Of a stretch of 64,000 nt of DNA, positions 1-12,363 are shown piece by piece. The notes below the pieces were generated by a model. The model worked only from the letters and a program-made list of their open reading frames with translations, had not been told where the DNA came from and searched no databases. The DNA is from Colias croceus (taxonomy: Eukaryota; Arthropoda; Insecta; Lepidoptera; Pieridae). The stretch lies in NCBI RefSeq assembly GCF_905220415.1, contig NC_059561.1:5968001-6032000 (forward strand), given 5' to 3'. The translations under genes and the position numbers were made by a program. Each line of letters starts with the position of its first letter. Within the stretch, counting starts at the first letter, position 1.

Positions 1-37
1 ATACTTTTTAGTGTATTTTTCAACACGAATCAAACGA
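1..37 (+). repeat. Arm of AACCGACTTC-family repeat cut by window edge
   Basis: These bases repeat the stretch at about 1131-1167 in the same orientation and the inverted arm near 799-835. They abut the LINE segment at 35-788, sharing the junction bases ACGA with the LINE source copy. The rest of this arm lies outside the window. Confidence 0.7.
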
Positions 38-788
38 ATTTTTTTGGCTACGTTGCAACTATACGCTAGATGCCACAAAAATCTTTTTTGAATGCGTTCA
101 ATATTGTTAATATGAATCTTGTATTTTGGATTCCATATTACGCTGCAATATTCTAATTTGCTTCTGACTAGGGCATTAAAGAGGGTAATTTTTGTGAGAG
201 GGTTCCTAAAATTTTTACAAGTTCTCAGTAAAAAGCCCAACATTTTGAAACCGTTATTAATTATATTGTTGAAGTGGGCGTGAAAATTAAGTTTTGCATC
301 GAAATAAACACCTAAGTCTTTTATTTTATCTACTGTTGCTAAGATATGATTATTAATCTGGTAACTGGGTGCAATAATGCCTCTACTTCTATGTCTGCTA
401 AATCGTATATGGTAGCATTTTTCTGAGTTAAGTTTCATTTTGTTGATGTTACACCATTCTGCCAAAGAGTTTATGTCCTTTTGGAGAAGAGTACTATCAG
501 TGGTTGATTTAATTGTTCTCAGAATTTTAAGGTCATCTGCAAATAAAAATATTTTTGAGTACTTTAAGTTAAGTGGGAGGTCATTTATGAATATATTAAA
601 TAAAATGGGGCCTAAGTGGGACCCTTGTGGAACTCCGGATTTAGTTGAAAAGGGCTCAGAGGCAAAACCGTTTACCACTACTCTAGAATAGCGACCCAAA
701 AGATAACTCGAAAACCATCCCAACAGACCACCGCCAATACCTATGTTGTGTAACTTTTGGATCAATATATTGTGATCAACTTTATCGA
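35..788 (-). mobile_element. Internal LINE reverse-transcriptase segment, duplicate of 4081-4834
   Basis: This 754-bp stretch aligns without gaps, and as far as I can see without mismatch, to 4081-4834 at a constant offset of 4,046. It encodes, on the minus strand, part of the RT palm to thumb of a Jockey/CR1-group LINE. It has neither the LINE's 3' tail nor its 5' part, so it is not an ordinary 5'-truncated insertion. Both edges join AACCGACTTC-family repeat: ACGA on the left and TCAACTTTATCGA on the right are shared by LINE and repeat. It looks like a templated patch; an assembly artefact is the alternative. Confidence 0.85.
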
Positions 789-1187
789 GTTTGGGCTCGT
801 TTGATTCGTGTTGAAAAATACACTAAAAAGTATTAAATAAAAATAACTGCGTTAAAAACAACCGACTTCAAAAACGGAAAAGTAAGAAATAAAAAAGATT
901 TGATATTATTAATTACTACATATTATTTTTATGTGCTATTTATTAAATAGGTTTGAAGTCGGTGCCAAACACTAAGCACTTAGTATTAAGCCCATGCACC
1001 GACATCAAACCTTTTTAGTAAATAGCACATAAAAATAATATGTAGTAATTAATAATATCAAATCTTTTTTATTTCTTACTTTTCCGTTTTTGAAGTCGGT
1101 TGTTTTTAACGCAGTTATTTTTATTTAATACTTTTTAGTGTATTTTTCAACACGAATCAAACGAGCCCAAACTCGATAAAGTTGAGT
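777..1187. repeat. Large palindrome of AACCGACTTC-family repeat
   Basis: Two arms of about 190 bp (roughly 777-965 and 995-1187) are near-perfect reverse complements around a spacer of about 28 bp near 966-994. Each arm contains AACCGACTTCAAAAACGG and a run ending at the LINE-like ATCAACTTTATCGAG. The palindrome could form a cruciform or a long hairpin transcript. Confidence 0.88.
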
Positions 1188-1578
1188 CAATATAATATTA
1201 CTGAGTTCCTATGGCCACCTTCCGATTCCATCATCAGATCAGCTCCATGTCATGATAATGTTTCATCGCTATCCAATTTACATTCGTATACAAAATTTCA
1301 GCTCAATCGGTTACCGGGAAGTGAATCAAAGTTACTTGCTACATTGAAATTAAGTCATCGAGTACAGACAAAAATGCTCATAAAATAAAAACTACTAGGC
1401 CTAGCCGAATAAAATTTTTATGGGACCAATTCGACACCATCCCGCATCGAACAAAAAAAGAATCACGTAAATCGGTTCAGAAACCTCGGAGTAATCGGTG
1501 TACATACATAAAAAAAAAAAAAAAAAAAAAAAAAGGCCGAATTGATAACCTCCTCCTTTTTTTTGAAGTCGGTTAAAA
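1130..1578 (-). mobile_element. AACCGACTTC-family repeat, outer end
   Basis: The stretch ends TTTTTTGAAGTCGGTT, the inverse of AACCGACTTCAAAAA, and carries a 22-23-base A run near 1511 followed by GGCCGAATTGATAACC. The same end sequence opens the copy at 51443. It is a lepidopteran-type interspersed repeat; its transposon class is not established here. The short open frame at 1182-1388 is repeat sequence, not a gene. Confidence 0.65.
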
Positions 1579-2788
1579 ATTAATAATGCGCATGCAAATC
1601 TTCGCTAATTGTCGTATTTCCAAAGACACTCGAATCATTGAATCGTAAGAGCCCTAAACAACGAACTTGCATTTTACACCTTGTTCAAAAGAAATAGAAG
1701 TCAATTCATGGTCATACACAATCAAAAACAAATCGGGCGATAGGTGACGGTAGCCTGTCAGTCAAAAAACTCAAAAATCCGTCAGTTGTCTTTAAATATT
1801 GGTGGTGACTGCACGTGTTCTCTCTGTGTGGAATTATATAGAACTGCTATTACGTACCCTTCTTGGTTTTGTTTTTAAAGGTGAATTGAATTAATCGATG
1901 AAATGATTTACACAGGTGATGGCAGTAAGGAAAGTGAAAATGAAGAAGAATTCCGATGTATCTAAAATGTCAGAAATAAAGATAATCCCTGATTTTGATT
2001 GTTTTTATTTTTTTTGTAATTGTCATAATATTGAAGAATCACCAGTTCTGTAAATACTTTTGAACTGAGATTTTAATGATAAGATTTACATATTATATGG
2101 TTTAAAATATATAAACCTGTGTTTGAAAACCATACTTTATCTACACTAATATTATAAAGAGGAAAACTTTGTTTGTTTGTTTGATTGTGATGAATAGGCT
2201 CATAAACTACTGGACTGATTTTAAAAATTCTTTCATCATTCGAAAGTTACATTATATTTACTTACTAGGAATTATCGAAACAAAATCGTTACTTACCTAC
2301 AAATACATATTAATCTCCTTTAGCACAAAACATATAATTTGACTAAATTATGCATGAAGAAAATGCATTTAACCGCTCTATATAGATATCATCTTCGGAC
2401 TCTCCGAGAATATGACAGTTGCCGAACAGTGACGAAGACATTTCTATGCGCATTATTACTTTTGGATTACTATACCTGCTTTTAGATGTATTGTTGTATG
2501 TTTTAACTGTCTTTTACGTACCTATTCACAGCTTTTAATTGTATAGTACGACGACTGTTTCATTTCATCCTCCGGTACCTATATTTATTCTGTAATTGTC
2601 AATTGGAGATTATTTATTGTAATTCTTTTAAACTTTGACAAAATTATTGTTGTTCAAGCTTCCACTCATTCTTTCAGTCATTGAAGACTCATTTTTTGAT
2701 GTCAATTAGTCGTCCTCTTATGTATTTATTATAAAAAAATCCTTGTTTTGATTACAATTTTTATCGTTGTTTTTATTGTATTTTCCAG
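1579..2788. other. Intronic/intergenic sequence left of the laminin-G exons
   Basis: No gene is supported. It holds a 5' fragment of a Lep1-like Helitron at about 2140-2262. At 1914-1965 a splice-acceptor-like ACACAG precedes a short acidic open stretch ending in a stop; its function is unknown. Confidence 0.5.
2140..2262 (+). mobile_element. Lep1-like Helitron, 5' fragment
   Basis: It begins TCTACACTAATATTATAAAG, the family start, and contains the GTTTGTTTGTTTG and AAAATTCTTTCA landmarks, but fades out without the 3' hairpin and CTAG end. Confidence 0.6.
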
Positions 2789-5463
2789 ATACGACTTGGG
2801 AAGTGGTGAAGTCGTTATAATAGCGAATCATACGAAAGTGGATGATGGACTGTGGCATAGAGCGCGGGCTACTAGGTAAGATGATTTTTTTTATATACAT
2901 GTAACGAATTGCAATAATTGCTATACAAATAACAAATATTTTAATAAGTCTGTTCGTCTGATGTTACATATGAAAAAAAAAATGGTAATGAGAAATAAAT
3001 TACTAAAGATATCTTATACATTTCATTTTATTTTTTCAAATCTACCCTCAGAGAAATATTTTTTGCGACCACTATTAATAAAAATGTTTTGACATATCAA
3101 TTTATGCTATCAATTACTTAAAATACAAAGAATTTTTTTTCTGAAAATCTAGGGTATAAATTCAAAAAATTACATAATATTTCAGAAACAGACAAGCGGG
3201 AGTGTTAGAAGTGGATGGGTTGGGTTCGGTCGGCAAAATATCACCGGGCAAGTTGAAGCAGTTGAACACTGAGAACGGTTTATATATAGGTAAGTATTTT
3301 TCTGGTTAATAGGTATTTTTATTATATTTTTCTTAAAGAAAAAATATCTAGTTTCTTTTTATATTGACATTGCATAAACATTACAAAAAAAACATGGTAA
3401 AAATATTTTTAATTTTTTTTGGGTTATGACGATTAGAATCCCGCCGAGTTATTTATTTATTTATTTATTTCATTAAGGATCACCAACATGACATACACTG
3501 ATACAGAGATAAAAGCATTAAAGTAATTACAATCGTAGACATAGTGCTGTCACAATTATAGGCAACCACCACTAACAAATACAACATTAAATCCAAATCT
3601 AAGACACACAGTCTGCAGCTAACTGCAGATTAGGTAAAAAATACACATATACATAATACATAAAACATAAATCCAATTTTGACGGCAAAATAATCAAATT
3701 AATGTTAAAAGAAAACTACATTTGATCAACTGGGTTTTGGCAAAGGTTCAATCGAGAGCAATTCCTTTTTAAATTTATGTACAGTATTTGAGAAAATGTC
3801 AATAGTCTTATTATTGCCAGAAACTATATTATTATATTCTTTGGTAAGGCGAGAGATGCCTGAATAATGGCCTAGATTACTATTGTGGAATTTTGTATGG
3901 AACGGCATATTATTAGAATTTCTAGGCAATCTGACTGGAACTTTAAAGTTAAGCTGAGATACCAATGACGCACAATCGATTGACCCATTCACCAATTTAT
4001 GTAAAAAGACCTGATCCAAAACCTTCCTCCTCTGATAAAGTGTTCGTATTTTAAAATAATCAAGACGTTCTGAGTAACTACGAATTTTTTTGGCTACGTT
4101 GCAACTATACGCTAGATGCCACAAAAATCTTTTTTGAATGCGTTCAATATTGTTAATATGAATCTTGTATTTTGGATTCCATATTACGCTGCAATATTCT
4201 AATTTGCTTCTGACTAGGGCATTAAAGAGGGTAATTTTTGTGAGAGGGTTCCTAAAATTTTTACAAGTTCTCAGTAAAAAGCCCAACATTTTGAAACCGT
4301 TATTAATTATATTGTTGAAGTGGGCGTGAAAATTAAGTTTTGCATCGAAATAAACACCTAAGTCTTTTATTTTATCTACTGTTGCTAAGATATGATTATT
4401 AATCTGGTAACTGGGTGCAATAATGCCTCTACTTCTATGTCTGCTAAATCGTATATGGTAGCATTTTTCTGAGTTAAGTTTCATTTTGTTGATGTTACAC
4501 CATTCTGCCAAAGAGTTTATGTCCTTTTGGAGAAGAGTACTATCAGTGGTTGATTTAATTGTTCTCAGAATTTTAAGGTCATCTGCAAATAAAAATATTT
4601 TTGAGTACTTTAAGTTAAGTGGGAGGTCATTTATGAATATATTAAATAAAATGGGGCCTAAGTGGGACCCTTGTGGAACTCCGGATTTAGTTGAAAAGGG
4701 CTCAGAGGCAAAACCGTTTACCACTACTCTAGAATAGCGACCCAAAAGATAACTCGAAAACCATCCCAACAGACCACCGCCAATACCTATGTTGTGTAAC
4801 TTTTGGATCAATATATTGTGATCAACTTTATCGAATGCCTTGCAGAAATCTGTGTATATGACGTCAACACAAGTATGCGCTTCAACAGCCTCTACAAGAC
4901 ATTCGAGATAAAGTAGAAGATTTGTGCTGGTGGATCTATTTTTTGTGAAACCATGCTGAAACCTGCTGACCGATTGTTTGATATGGGAAGTGATAATTGG
5001 GCAGATAAGACTTTCAAATACCTTACCAAAAACAGATAGGATTGATATAGGTCGGTTATCAATTTTTTTTAAACCTAAATTGCATTCGACGTTGTAAAAA
5101 TAACAATTTGTTTTTATATGGTTTTTGTGTCCACGCCTTTTTTTATTTTTTGATAGATATTTTCATGCAGTTTCATAATTTCTGGATAATTAGTTCAATT
5201 TTAACTAGAAACCTACAAACTCGATCCAGAAATTATGTTGTTGGCCCTTACTTGATTATTTTTTAATTACAAATAAATAATATTTAATTGAATTATTTGC
5301 AGGTGGTCTACCGTCCATAGAGATCAATACGAACAACCGCTACAAATCCGGTCTGATCGGTTGCGTCTCACAAATATCACTGAGCGGCGATTTCGATATA
5401 CCATTAACACTTTCAAAACTACCCCACACTATAACGAATAATGTCGGACGATGCACACCGTGA
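2789..5463 (+). CDS. Laminin-G domain protein, C-terminal three exons (perlecan/trol-like)
   Basis: Coding exons are 2789-2875, 3186-3289 and 5303-5463 (stop TGA), joined by GT-AG introns with matching phases. Translated together they give most of one laminin-G domain: a YDLGSG strand, LWHRARATR, VLEVDG, LYIGGLPS, then GLIGCVSQISLSG and a final GRCTP. LG domains of this type bind sugars, dystroglycan or integrins in extracellular matrix. The order DLGSG...WH...SPGK...LYIGG...GC...C resembles the C-terminal LG modules of perlecan (trol in flies); agrin or pikachurin-like proteins are alternatives. The upstream part of the gene is outside the window. Intron 2 (3290-5302) is mostly filled by a LINE in antisense orientation. 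The first AATAAA after the stop is near 5613. Confidence 0.85.
3443..5094 (-). mobile_element. 5'-truncated Jockey/CR1-group LINE in intron
   Basis: The minus strand encodes the C-terminal part of a reverse transcriptase. Open frame continues upstream of the first methionine (4811) to about 5094. Motifs in order are NRPIS, QHGFTKNRST, DFCKAFDKVDH, SGVPQGSHLGP and FADD (RT catalytic box), followed by the C-terminal thumb and a stop at 3726. The 3' region runs to a TTTA/AAAT-type tail at about 3443-3470. No RNase H domain is present. The element is antisense to the laminin-G gene. Confidence 0.85.
3726..4811 (-). CDS. LINE reverse transcriptase, C-terminal fragment
   Basis: A 361-aa uninterrupted frame covers RT palm and thumb: SGVPQGSHLGP near residue 43, the FADD catalytic box near residue 76, and LGVYFDAKLNFHAHF. 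The true ORF extends upstream to about 5094, so the methionine at 4811 is internal. It lacks the endonuclease and N-terminal RT, so it cannot mobilise itself. Lack of stops over 1.3 kb suggests a fairly young insertion. Confidence 0.85.
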   Translation of the reverse strand: MIQKLHNIGIGGGLLGWFSSYLLGRYSRVVVNGFASEPFSTKSGVPQGSHLGPILFNIFINDLPLNLKYSKIFLFADDLKILRTIKSTTDSTLLQKDINSLAEWCNINKMKLNSEKCYHIRFSRHRSRGIIAPSYQINNHILATVDKIKDLGVYFDAKLNFHAHFNNIINNGFKMLGFLLRTCKNFRNPLTKITLFNALVRSKLEYCSVIWNPKYKIHINNIERIQKRFLWHLAYSCNVAKKIRSYSERLDYFKIRTLYQRRKVLDQVFLHKLVNGSIDCASLVSQLNFKVPVRLPRNSNNMPFHTKFHNSNLGHYSGISRLTKEYNNIVSGNNKTIDIFSNTVHKFKKELLSIEPLPKPS

Positions 5464-8400
5464 AAATAATATTAATAACCAAAAAAATATATTATTGATT
5501 TTTTTTTGGAAGAGGGTACTTGCGAAAAAATTTTTTATTATTAATTTATTTTTAAGTGTTCTATAATTTAAATGAACGATTTTTAATATCACTGATGAGA
5601 ATGCCTATTAATAATAAATCTGTAAATATATCATACAATTAAAACGATTATAAAATTTCAAGCGTACATATTTGTTTGAGTAATGTGACGTCACAACCAT
5701 TGCAGACTGCTCAATATCGATTTGGCGGCATTTAATAAATATTTTATTCAGTTTATTCCCTAGCACATGGTTACATTATTAATAAAAGATAATAACAAAT
5801 TATAAAGGCTGAAATATTTAATCAAGTACCCTATTATAACCCAACTCCGCGAAAACATATCAATTCAAACATCGGAGGCAATAAAATTATTTTATCTGTA
5901 CCATTAGTCAATTTATTATCTGTATCGCGACCTTCCCCTTGGCGTTATTATTTACGTACAATGTAACTTTTCGAAGTGCTTTACTATCTAGTAGATAAAA
6001 AAACCTATTTGTAATGTTATAAAATTAAATATAGTCGTACAAGTGATTCGCACGCGTTCTTTCCGTTTACAAAAATATAGTTTCAATTATCTATAGACAC
6101 GACTTGTTATATAAGAGTGTGGCGTATGAACAGATAGCTGTCTCACTCTAGCGTATCTGGTTCAGAGTGTTAGAGTGAGACGGCACGACCCGTGACGTCG
6201 TCCCGTTTATACGCGCTATATTTATAAACTAGTATGTACACGTAATAGCATTTGTATTGAATTTTTGCATAAACGTGTTTTAGAACGTATGTAAGTAGAT
6301 AATTAATAGTATTCGGTATTACTGAGCTTCTATATTAAGCGTAGCCCTGTTTTTTATTTATGCTTCGCTTCCGTTTCACTCAAATATATTGTAATGTTAC
6401 AGAACTGTTCTGTAGGAAATGCATTTATTTTGTCTTAATTATTTTTAAGTAAGTCTTTGAAAATACCTTAAAACGTTAATATTGTATCGTGTTTAATGTG
6501 ATTTTAGAAATTGAAGACATTACAAGGATTTCCAATGCTATCTATTATCCGGAAAAAATTACAAAAAATTTTCGAAACATCAGACAAAATTTTTTTTTTC
6601 TTTAATTCTATAATAATGTCTTTAATTTATAAAACTATATAAAATTAAACGCTTATATTTTGCAAAAAACCTATATATGTATAATAAAATGCTTAATAAA
6701 TTTTATACGCATTCCTCAAATCCCACTGTTATCACTAATTTGTCAATTAATAAATCCACAGGGTTAAAATTGTTTCTATAACATATCTTTGTGATTTTTT
6801 GCATTTATTTAATTTAAATATCTCCCACGCTTTCTTCATTGTTCACGAAATGAATGAACAAAAATGTCTAATCGAAACGACCAAAAAATTGTTTAATTTT
6901 GAATTAGTGTTTTGGAGTCATTGTTGGAGGGTAGTTAAAATTTTGTTGGATTGCATGATTGTACCTATTCATTTATGTACATATAGTATGGTTACAATAT
7001 TAAGTACATATTTATTCTTTGATTATTTACATTTATTTACTATATACTTAACTACTGATAATATGTGTAAGAAATAGATTTTTTTCTTGATATGAATAAT
7101 TTAAAAAATGTTTAATCAATACATGATTCACCAGTCGGAAGATATTCTTGAATGACACGTGCATTTTTTAAATCTCGAATATTCTAAATTCAAATACATT
7201 CACAAATGTCCAAACTACCCACATTTCTAATGACTCCAATACACTTGACTATACCATATTATAATGTTGTTCATAAAATATTGTATAATGATACTCAAAT
7301 AACACTTACCAAATATGAATCTAGTCTGTTTGTTTAATACTATATAGAAATGATCTCATAAATAACAATTATGTATATTTAATATTTATTTATTAGACGG
7401 TTTGAGTGTTTATTTATTATGAAAGTGTATATTTTGAAGGGCGTTATTGAGATTATGTAGTCTATAGATTTTTTGTCTGACTAACAGTTCCTAGTTCCTA
7501 ATTTTTTTAACGATTTTTCCAATTTTTGTACTAAATTTTCTCTTTCAGACCTTTTACTGCATTTAATGTTCAACTTTTGGTGACCGCTTGAATATTTAAA
7601 AGCTTTTTGTTTCATTTATTTTGAGTCCTAGAATTATATCTCAATAACGCCGTTTCATGCCTGGGTTAAATTGATAAATCATAACAACCTTTTACACATA
7701 TTTTACCTAAACTTCAGATAATCCTAAACCTTTTTTATTAATCAAAAAATAAATAAAACTGAAATTAATTTTAAATCGACATATATAGTCATTTGCAATA
7801 ATACAACATCAACGTCATATGCATAATTGAACAAATTAAAAAAAAATGACTGCATAGTTTTTTGAGAAGAAAACGTTGATGCGCCATTTTTTTTTTGAGA
7901 ATACATAATTATGAGCAGATAGTGTAACAAGTTTTTTTTTTGTGAATTAACCTACATCGTTGATAGTCAATTGATAAACAACATATACGTATTTTAAAGA
8001 AAGTTTTGTTACTGAAAAAAAAACATTTCAATATAACCCAGGCCCAGGGCGATTAGAACGACTAGCTTCGGTAGAATTAGTTTTGTATGTGAACCTGTCC
8101 GATGTAATATACGCCGTTATTTGTACAAAATTATATCACTAAAATATGTTTTTTGTGTTTTATTGCCCGTTTTACTGTATTGGTTCATTAAATACATGTG
8201 GTATTCAAGGTAAGTACTTATAAATATTTCTTATGTATTATGACAAAATGTAGGCAGGAAGGTCAAAAAAAATTGACTTTTTTTTCATTACTCTTCAACC
8301 TTTACTAATAATATGTAAAAATAAGTACAAAAAAATACAAAAATCTTTATTGTTACCTACTTAAACATTTTGTAGATAATACAATGCACTAATCTCCACA

Positions 8401-8699
8401 CTAGGATTCCCTGTGTTGTGGAGAATAGTCTCTTCCACCTTACATCTATTTACACAGTTTATACAGAAGTAAATTCTTAAAGTGAACAAATTATAAAATT
8501 TTGCGGAAGTTTTGCGTCACGGACCATATTTTAAATATTATGTTAATTTATTACTCATAGCCTCGATAGAGCTAGGGGGTAAAACCAAGGATTTAGATTG
8601 TAAAAAATATAGGTCAATAAAACTGAATAAAACAAATGCTTTCGCATATTTACTCTCACTTTTACATTACATGGCGCTACGTTATATTTTTATTGTGTA
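5464..8699. other. 3' UTR of the laminin-G gene and gene-free AT-rich sequence
   Basis: The first part is presumably 3' UTR; several AATAAA signals occur from about 5613 on. A short hairpin, GTCTCACTCTA with its inverse, lies at 6140-6181. Short open frames (for example 6799-7077 from a TTG) have no recognisable domain or splice context. No gene is supported. Confidence 0.5.
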
Positions 8700-8967
8700 C
8701 TAGCTGCGCTCCGCGGTTTCGACCGCGTGGCTCCGCTTCTGTTGGTCTAAGCGTGATTAGCATATAGCCTTCCCCCTTCATCGCCAACAAACTGATCTAC
8801 AGCTGTTTGGCGAAAATTTGTTAAAATAAAGATTTATAGATCAATAAAAAAATGGGCTATCCGTGTTGGATAAAATAATGTTTTGAATCGGACCAGTAGT
8901 TCTTGAGATTAGCGCTTCCAAAGCCAAACAAACAAACAAACTCTTCAGCTGTATAATATTAGTATAA
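8700..8967 (-). mobile_element. Lep1-like Helitron copy
   Basis: On the minus strand it runs from an AATATTATAC start with GTTTGTTTGTTTGG to the hairpin-forming 3' end (CGCGGTCGAAACCGCG) and terminal CTAG. Confidence 0.75.
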
Positions 8968-11900
8968 AACAATGGCGTCATTCAGGAATTAGGAAAGACA
9001 ATTGAATGCATGACATCATTAATTGTAAAACTATCAAACATATCAATAAATTGCAAACGACAGAACTGAATTAATTTCTTTGATAACTGAAAATGATTCA
9101 TACAATATGCCGCGGGGTAAACCCAATGCGTAGTGGATTTTAATATGCTGACACACTAGCGAGTAATTTAATCGACGATTGTTCAGACTACTAGATTTTT
9201 TTTACATAACACTGACAAGATTATGTTTACTTGCAAGAAAATATTTTAATCGAGCACCTCATCCATTGTTTTAATAAGGTGTCAGAGTATATTATATAAG
9301 TATTCTCTATAATGATATTTTGAAATACCTACGTCCAGATAAATAAAAGTGTTACAAAACCAATAAATAGTACCTCTACTCATTTTTTCCTTTTATTATT
9401 CATAAAAAAGCACAAGTTGAGGAACCACCGTTTTTAAAATGCTTGTTATAAAATCGCAGTTGTGGCACTAGCTTAATAAATTACTTTACCGGTCCCACAC
9501 GACCGCGATAGAAACATATCGTTGTCCCTCACTAACAGAACTGTCAGTTTACATTCATCTGTCACTTGAGTGACTTGAATAGTTTTATATCCAGTTTGCG
9601 TTCCTTTAGAGAGGAAGGTGGTTGTGTTACGGATTTGTCTCGAATATTTCGAAACTTTAAAAACTTTTTACGCAGTGACGAGATATTTACATACTGAATG
9701 ATAATAATTATTGAGTATTGTTTGCACTATACGTACAAATAAGCAGTATTTTGTTTTGTTTAAGAACTACCAATAATACATTCGTTAACATTCCTCGGGT
9801 GTTACTTCGTGAAAAGTGTGTGAGAAATTGTTTGGAAACTTTTTTATATAACTGGATAATTTATTCTGTAAGTAATGTTCATTTTACTTTTATAAATAAC
9901 TCTAATAAATGCTTACTTTTAAAAAACCAATTAACGACATTTGAAAAGTAGGACGGATGTTTGATTTCCGATTTCGAACATATTTAAATTTATTTTTAAT
10001 AAAAAATACCTTTGAAACTTCATCCTGTTAGATTATTTATTATTATATTCGTGTTATTTTTGATGTACATGGTTGAAATAAGAAAATGAATTAAATGTTG
10101 TATGAATTTATAGCTAACATAATAAGTTAATACCTACAATGAACTAGATTCAATATGTACAGGATATTTAAATATCTATAGGTAGGTAGGTATATTGAAT
10201 TATTATTATTAGTGCAAAAATATCCGTATAATACCTAGGTAGGTAGTAGGTAAGTGTAGGTACTAACTGTAAGGTTCAACCCACAGGTTCAACCTCAACG
10301 TTTATTGCGTGTCTTCCGTCTTCGAGGCATTTACAATAAATTATACTGTATGCCACACCTAGATACGAATAACAACAAAATTTTAACGTATGTAGGAATT
10401 TGATATTAGCATACTATAATAACAACTGTATAAACGTTTGTAACCTCACGCGTTTACCTAAGCGTTTACCGCTCAACCAATATTGATGAATTTTAATTTT
10501 TAATAGGTACGTATATTAAGTACGTATGTAGGTTACATTACATGTATATTGTATGGATGGACAAAACAGGTAGGCACCTAGGACCTAGGTAGTAGGTATT
10601 TTTAGATTATTATTTTTTTAGTATATTTTTTGTAGGTAGGTAGGTATCTACCTATGAGCGAAGTCTATAGTAATATGGTAATAGGTAGTTACCTAGTTCA
10701 ACTTGTATCTTGATAAGACCCTCATAAAGTACCACATAGATAATAACATAAATGGAAAACAAGCGATTTATTCAAGCGAAGATGTCATTGACACGTCTGT
10801 TGCTCTGACAGCGTGACGAAAGCCTTCTGTCAAGTTGTTGTGACCAATTTGCAAGCACCCGTCGCAAAGGCCGTACCTAACTTTTGTTTTTCGCAGTTTA
10901 ATGTTAATCCGAAAATCATGATAACATTCACTTGCTATTTACCATTCTGTTTCTGATAGTGTTTCTTAGAAACAGTAAACATTTTCTATTTCTCATAGGT
11001 AGGTAGCTAACTAGTAGAAACAAATGGAAAATTTATACGTTAATGTTAAGCCCAACATTTGAAGAAAATTGCAATCGAATTCTTTCACGCTATAATAATG
11101 AACGTAACAAAAATATGGAGCTATAGTTTGAGTCAAACGTAGGTGTTACAATGTATTTAGTAATCTATGGTCAAACTAGAGCTATTTGGTAGAAAGAACG
11201 AGTGATATTCTGTTAGTTCAAAGAAACTGGTTTACCTACCAAAGGTTAACTTTTGGGTAAACAAATTAATCTACTGCTAGAACGTCCTACACCTATCCTA
11301 TGAGTATCATCGTTCTTATGAGAAAGTTGCATTATTGTGTATTCTGGTAATATTAAATTGACGAAATTAATTAGGTATATGTATAAAGTTGAATGTAATG
11401 TGTCTTCTCACACAAAAACTACTGCACCAATTCGCTTGAAATTTGCATTTACATATAAAGTGTTATTGATCGAATATATAAAGTCATTAAAAATCTTATC
11501 CAAAACACGTAATTATAAATTTCGAATCTATAAACAACCTCTACCAAAAAGAGTAGAGAATTAGCGAATTTTAGCATACTTAATAACTACTTATCTTTAA
11601 ATAAATTACCATACAAAAAACACTAAACGAAAAACACAACAAACTTTTGTATTACTCACGCTATGGCCATGAAAGTTGAGACAAGCGTTCACCGTGGGAC
11701 CAGCGTCAAGGATGTAGGTAGGAAACCGAGATAGTGTTCAAATTATTCGTGTTTATGGTTACCATATAACGCACTATAAACGATGCTGCCATAATTGAGA
11801 TTCATATAGGAATAAAAAAAAACGATAAGATTTACTACAATTTTTTTCAATAGCGTTGTCTATTTACTTTCAAAAGGATTGTGTAAATAAACACGTAAGA

Positions 11901-12167
11901 CAAATTATTACATTTTTTCGAAATAAGCTATAGTGCGTTTTCGTTTAGGTTACTTTTTTTTAGGAAATTTTAATGGTTCATCATCGTGAAGAGTCACAAA
12001 TAACATATTTTATGAGAGAGAACATCAGATAGACCCTGATACTTAAATAAAGCTTAAATTACACACAAGAAACTAAATCGCTTAGCGGAAACATACCTAC
12101 TCAGTCGCTGTTTTCGTTTTTTTTTTATATTTTTGTAAGCATATGGCAAAAGTGACATTATCTTGTT
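8968..12167. other. Gene-free AT-rich stretch with TAGGTA-rich patch
   Basis: No coding feature is supported. From about 10140 to 10720 the sequence is studded with GTAGGTA/CCTAGGTA motifs, a low-complexity signature. About 9480-9720 is somewhat less AT-rich and could hold an untranslated promoter-proximal exon of the downstream gene; nothing proves it. Confidence 0.4.
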
Positions 12168-12363
12168 AATAGCTGTGCTCCGTGGTTTTACCCGCAGTGC
12201 TCCGCTCCTGTAAGTCTCAGCGTGATGATATACATAATATAACCTTCCTCGATAAATGGGCTATTTTTTCACCGAAAGAATTTTTCAAATCGGACCATTA
12301 GTTCCTGAGATAAGCGCGTTCAAACAAACAAACAAACTTCAGCATTATAATATTAGTATAGAT
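12168..12363 (-). mobile_element. Lep1-like Helitron copy
   Basis: It carries the subfamily landmarks in inverse order: hairpin GTGGTTTTACCCGC, GATAAATGGGCTAT, TTTTTCAAATCGGACC, AAACAAACAAAC, and the AATATTAGTATAGA start. The CTAG end is degraded. Confidence 0.7.

Noticed and set aside
440..691. 83-codon plus-strand frame, repeated identically at 4486-4737
   Set aside because: It is antisense to the LINE reverse transcriptase; identity merely reflects the duplicated LINE segment.
6140..6181. Short hairpin GTCTCACTCTA as a regulatory RNA
   Set aside because: An 11-bp stem with a 20-nt loop is too weak to claim function.
6799..7077. 92-codon open frame
   Set aside because: Starts at TTG, AT-rich low-complexity composition, no domain, no splice or conservation evidence.
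9480..9720. Promoter and first noncoding exon of the Reeler/b561 gene
   Set aside because: Only a mild composition shift; no donor or start site can be tied to the acceptor at 29460.
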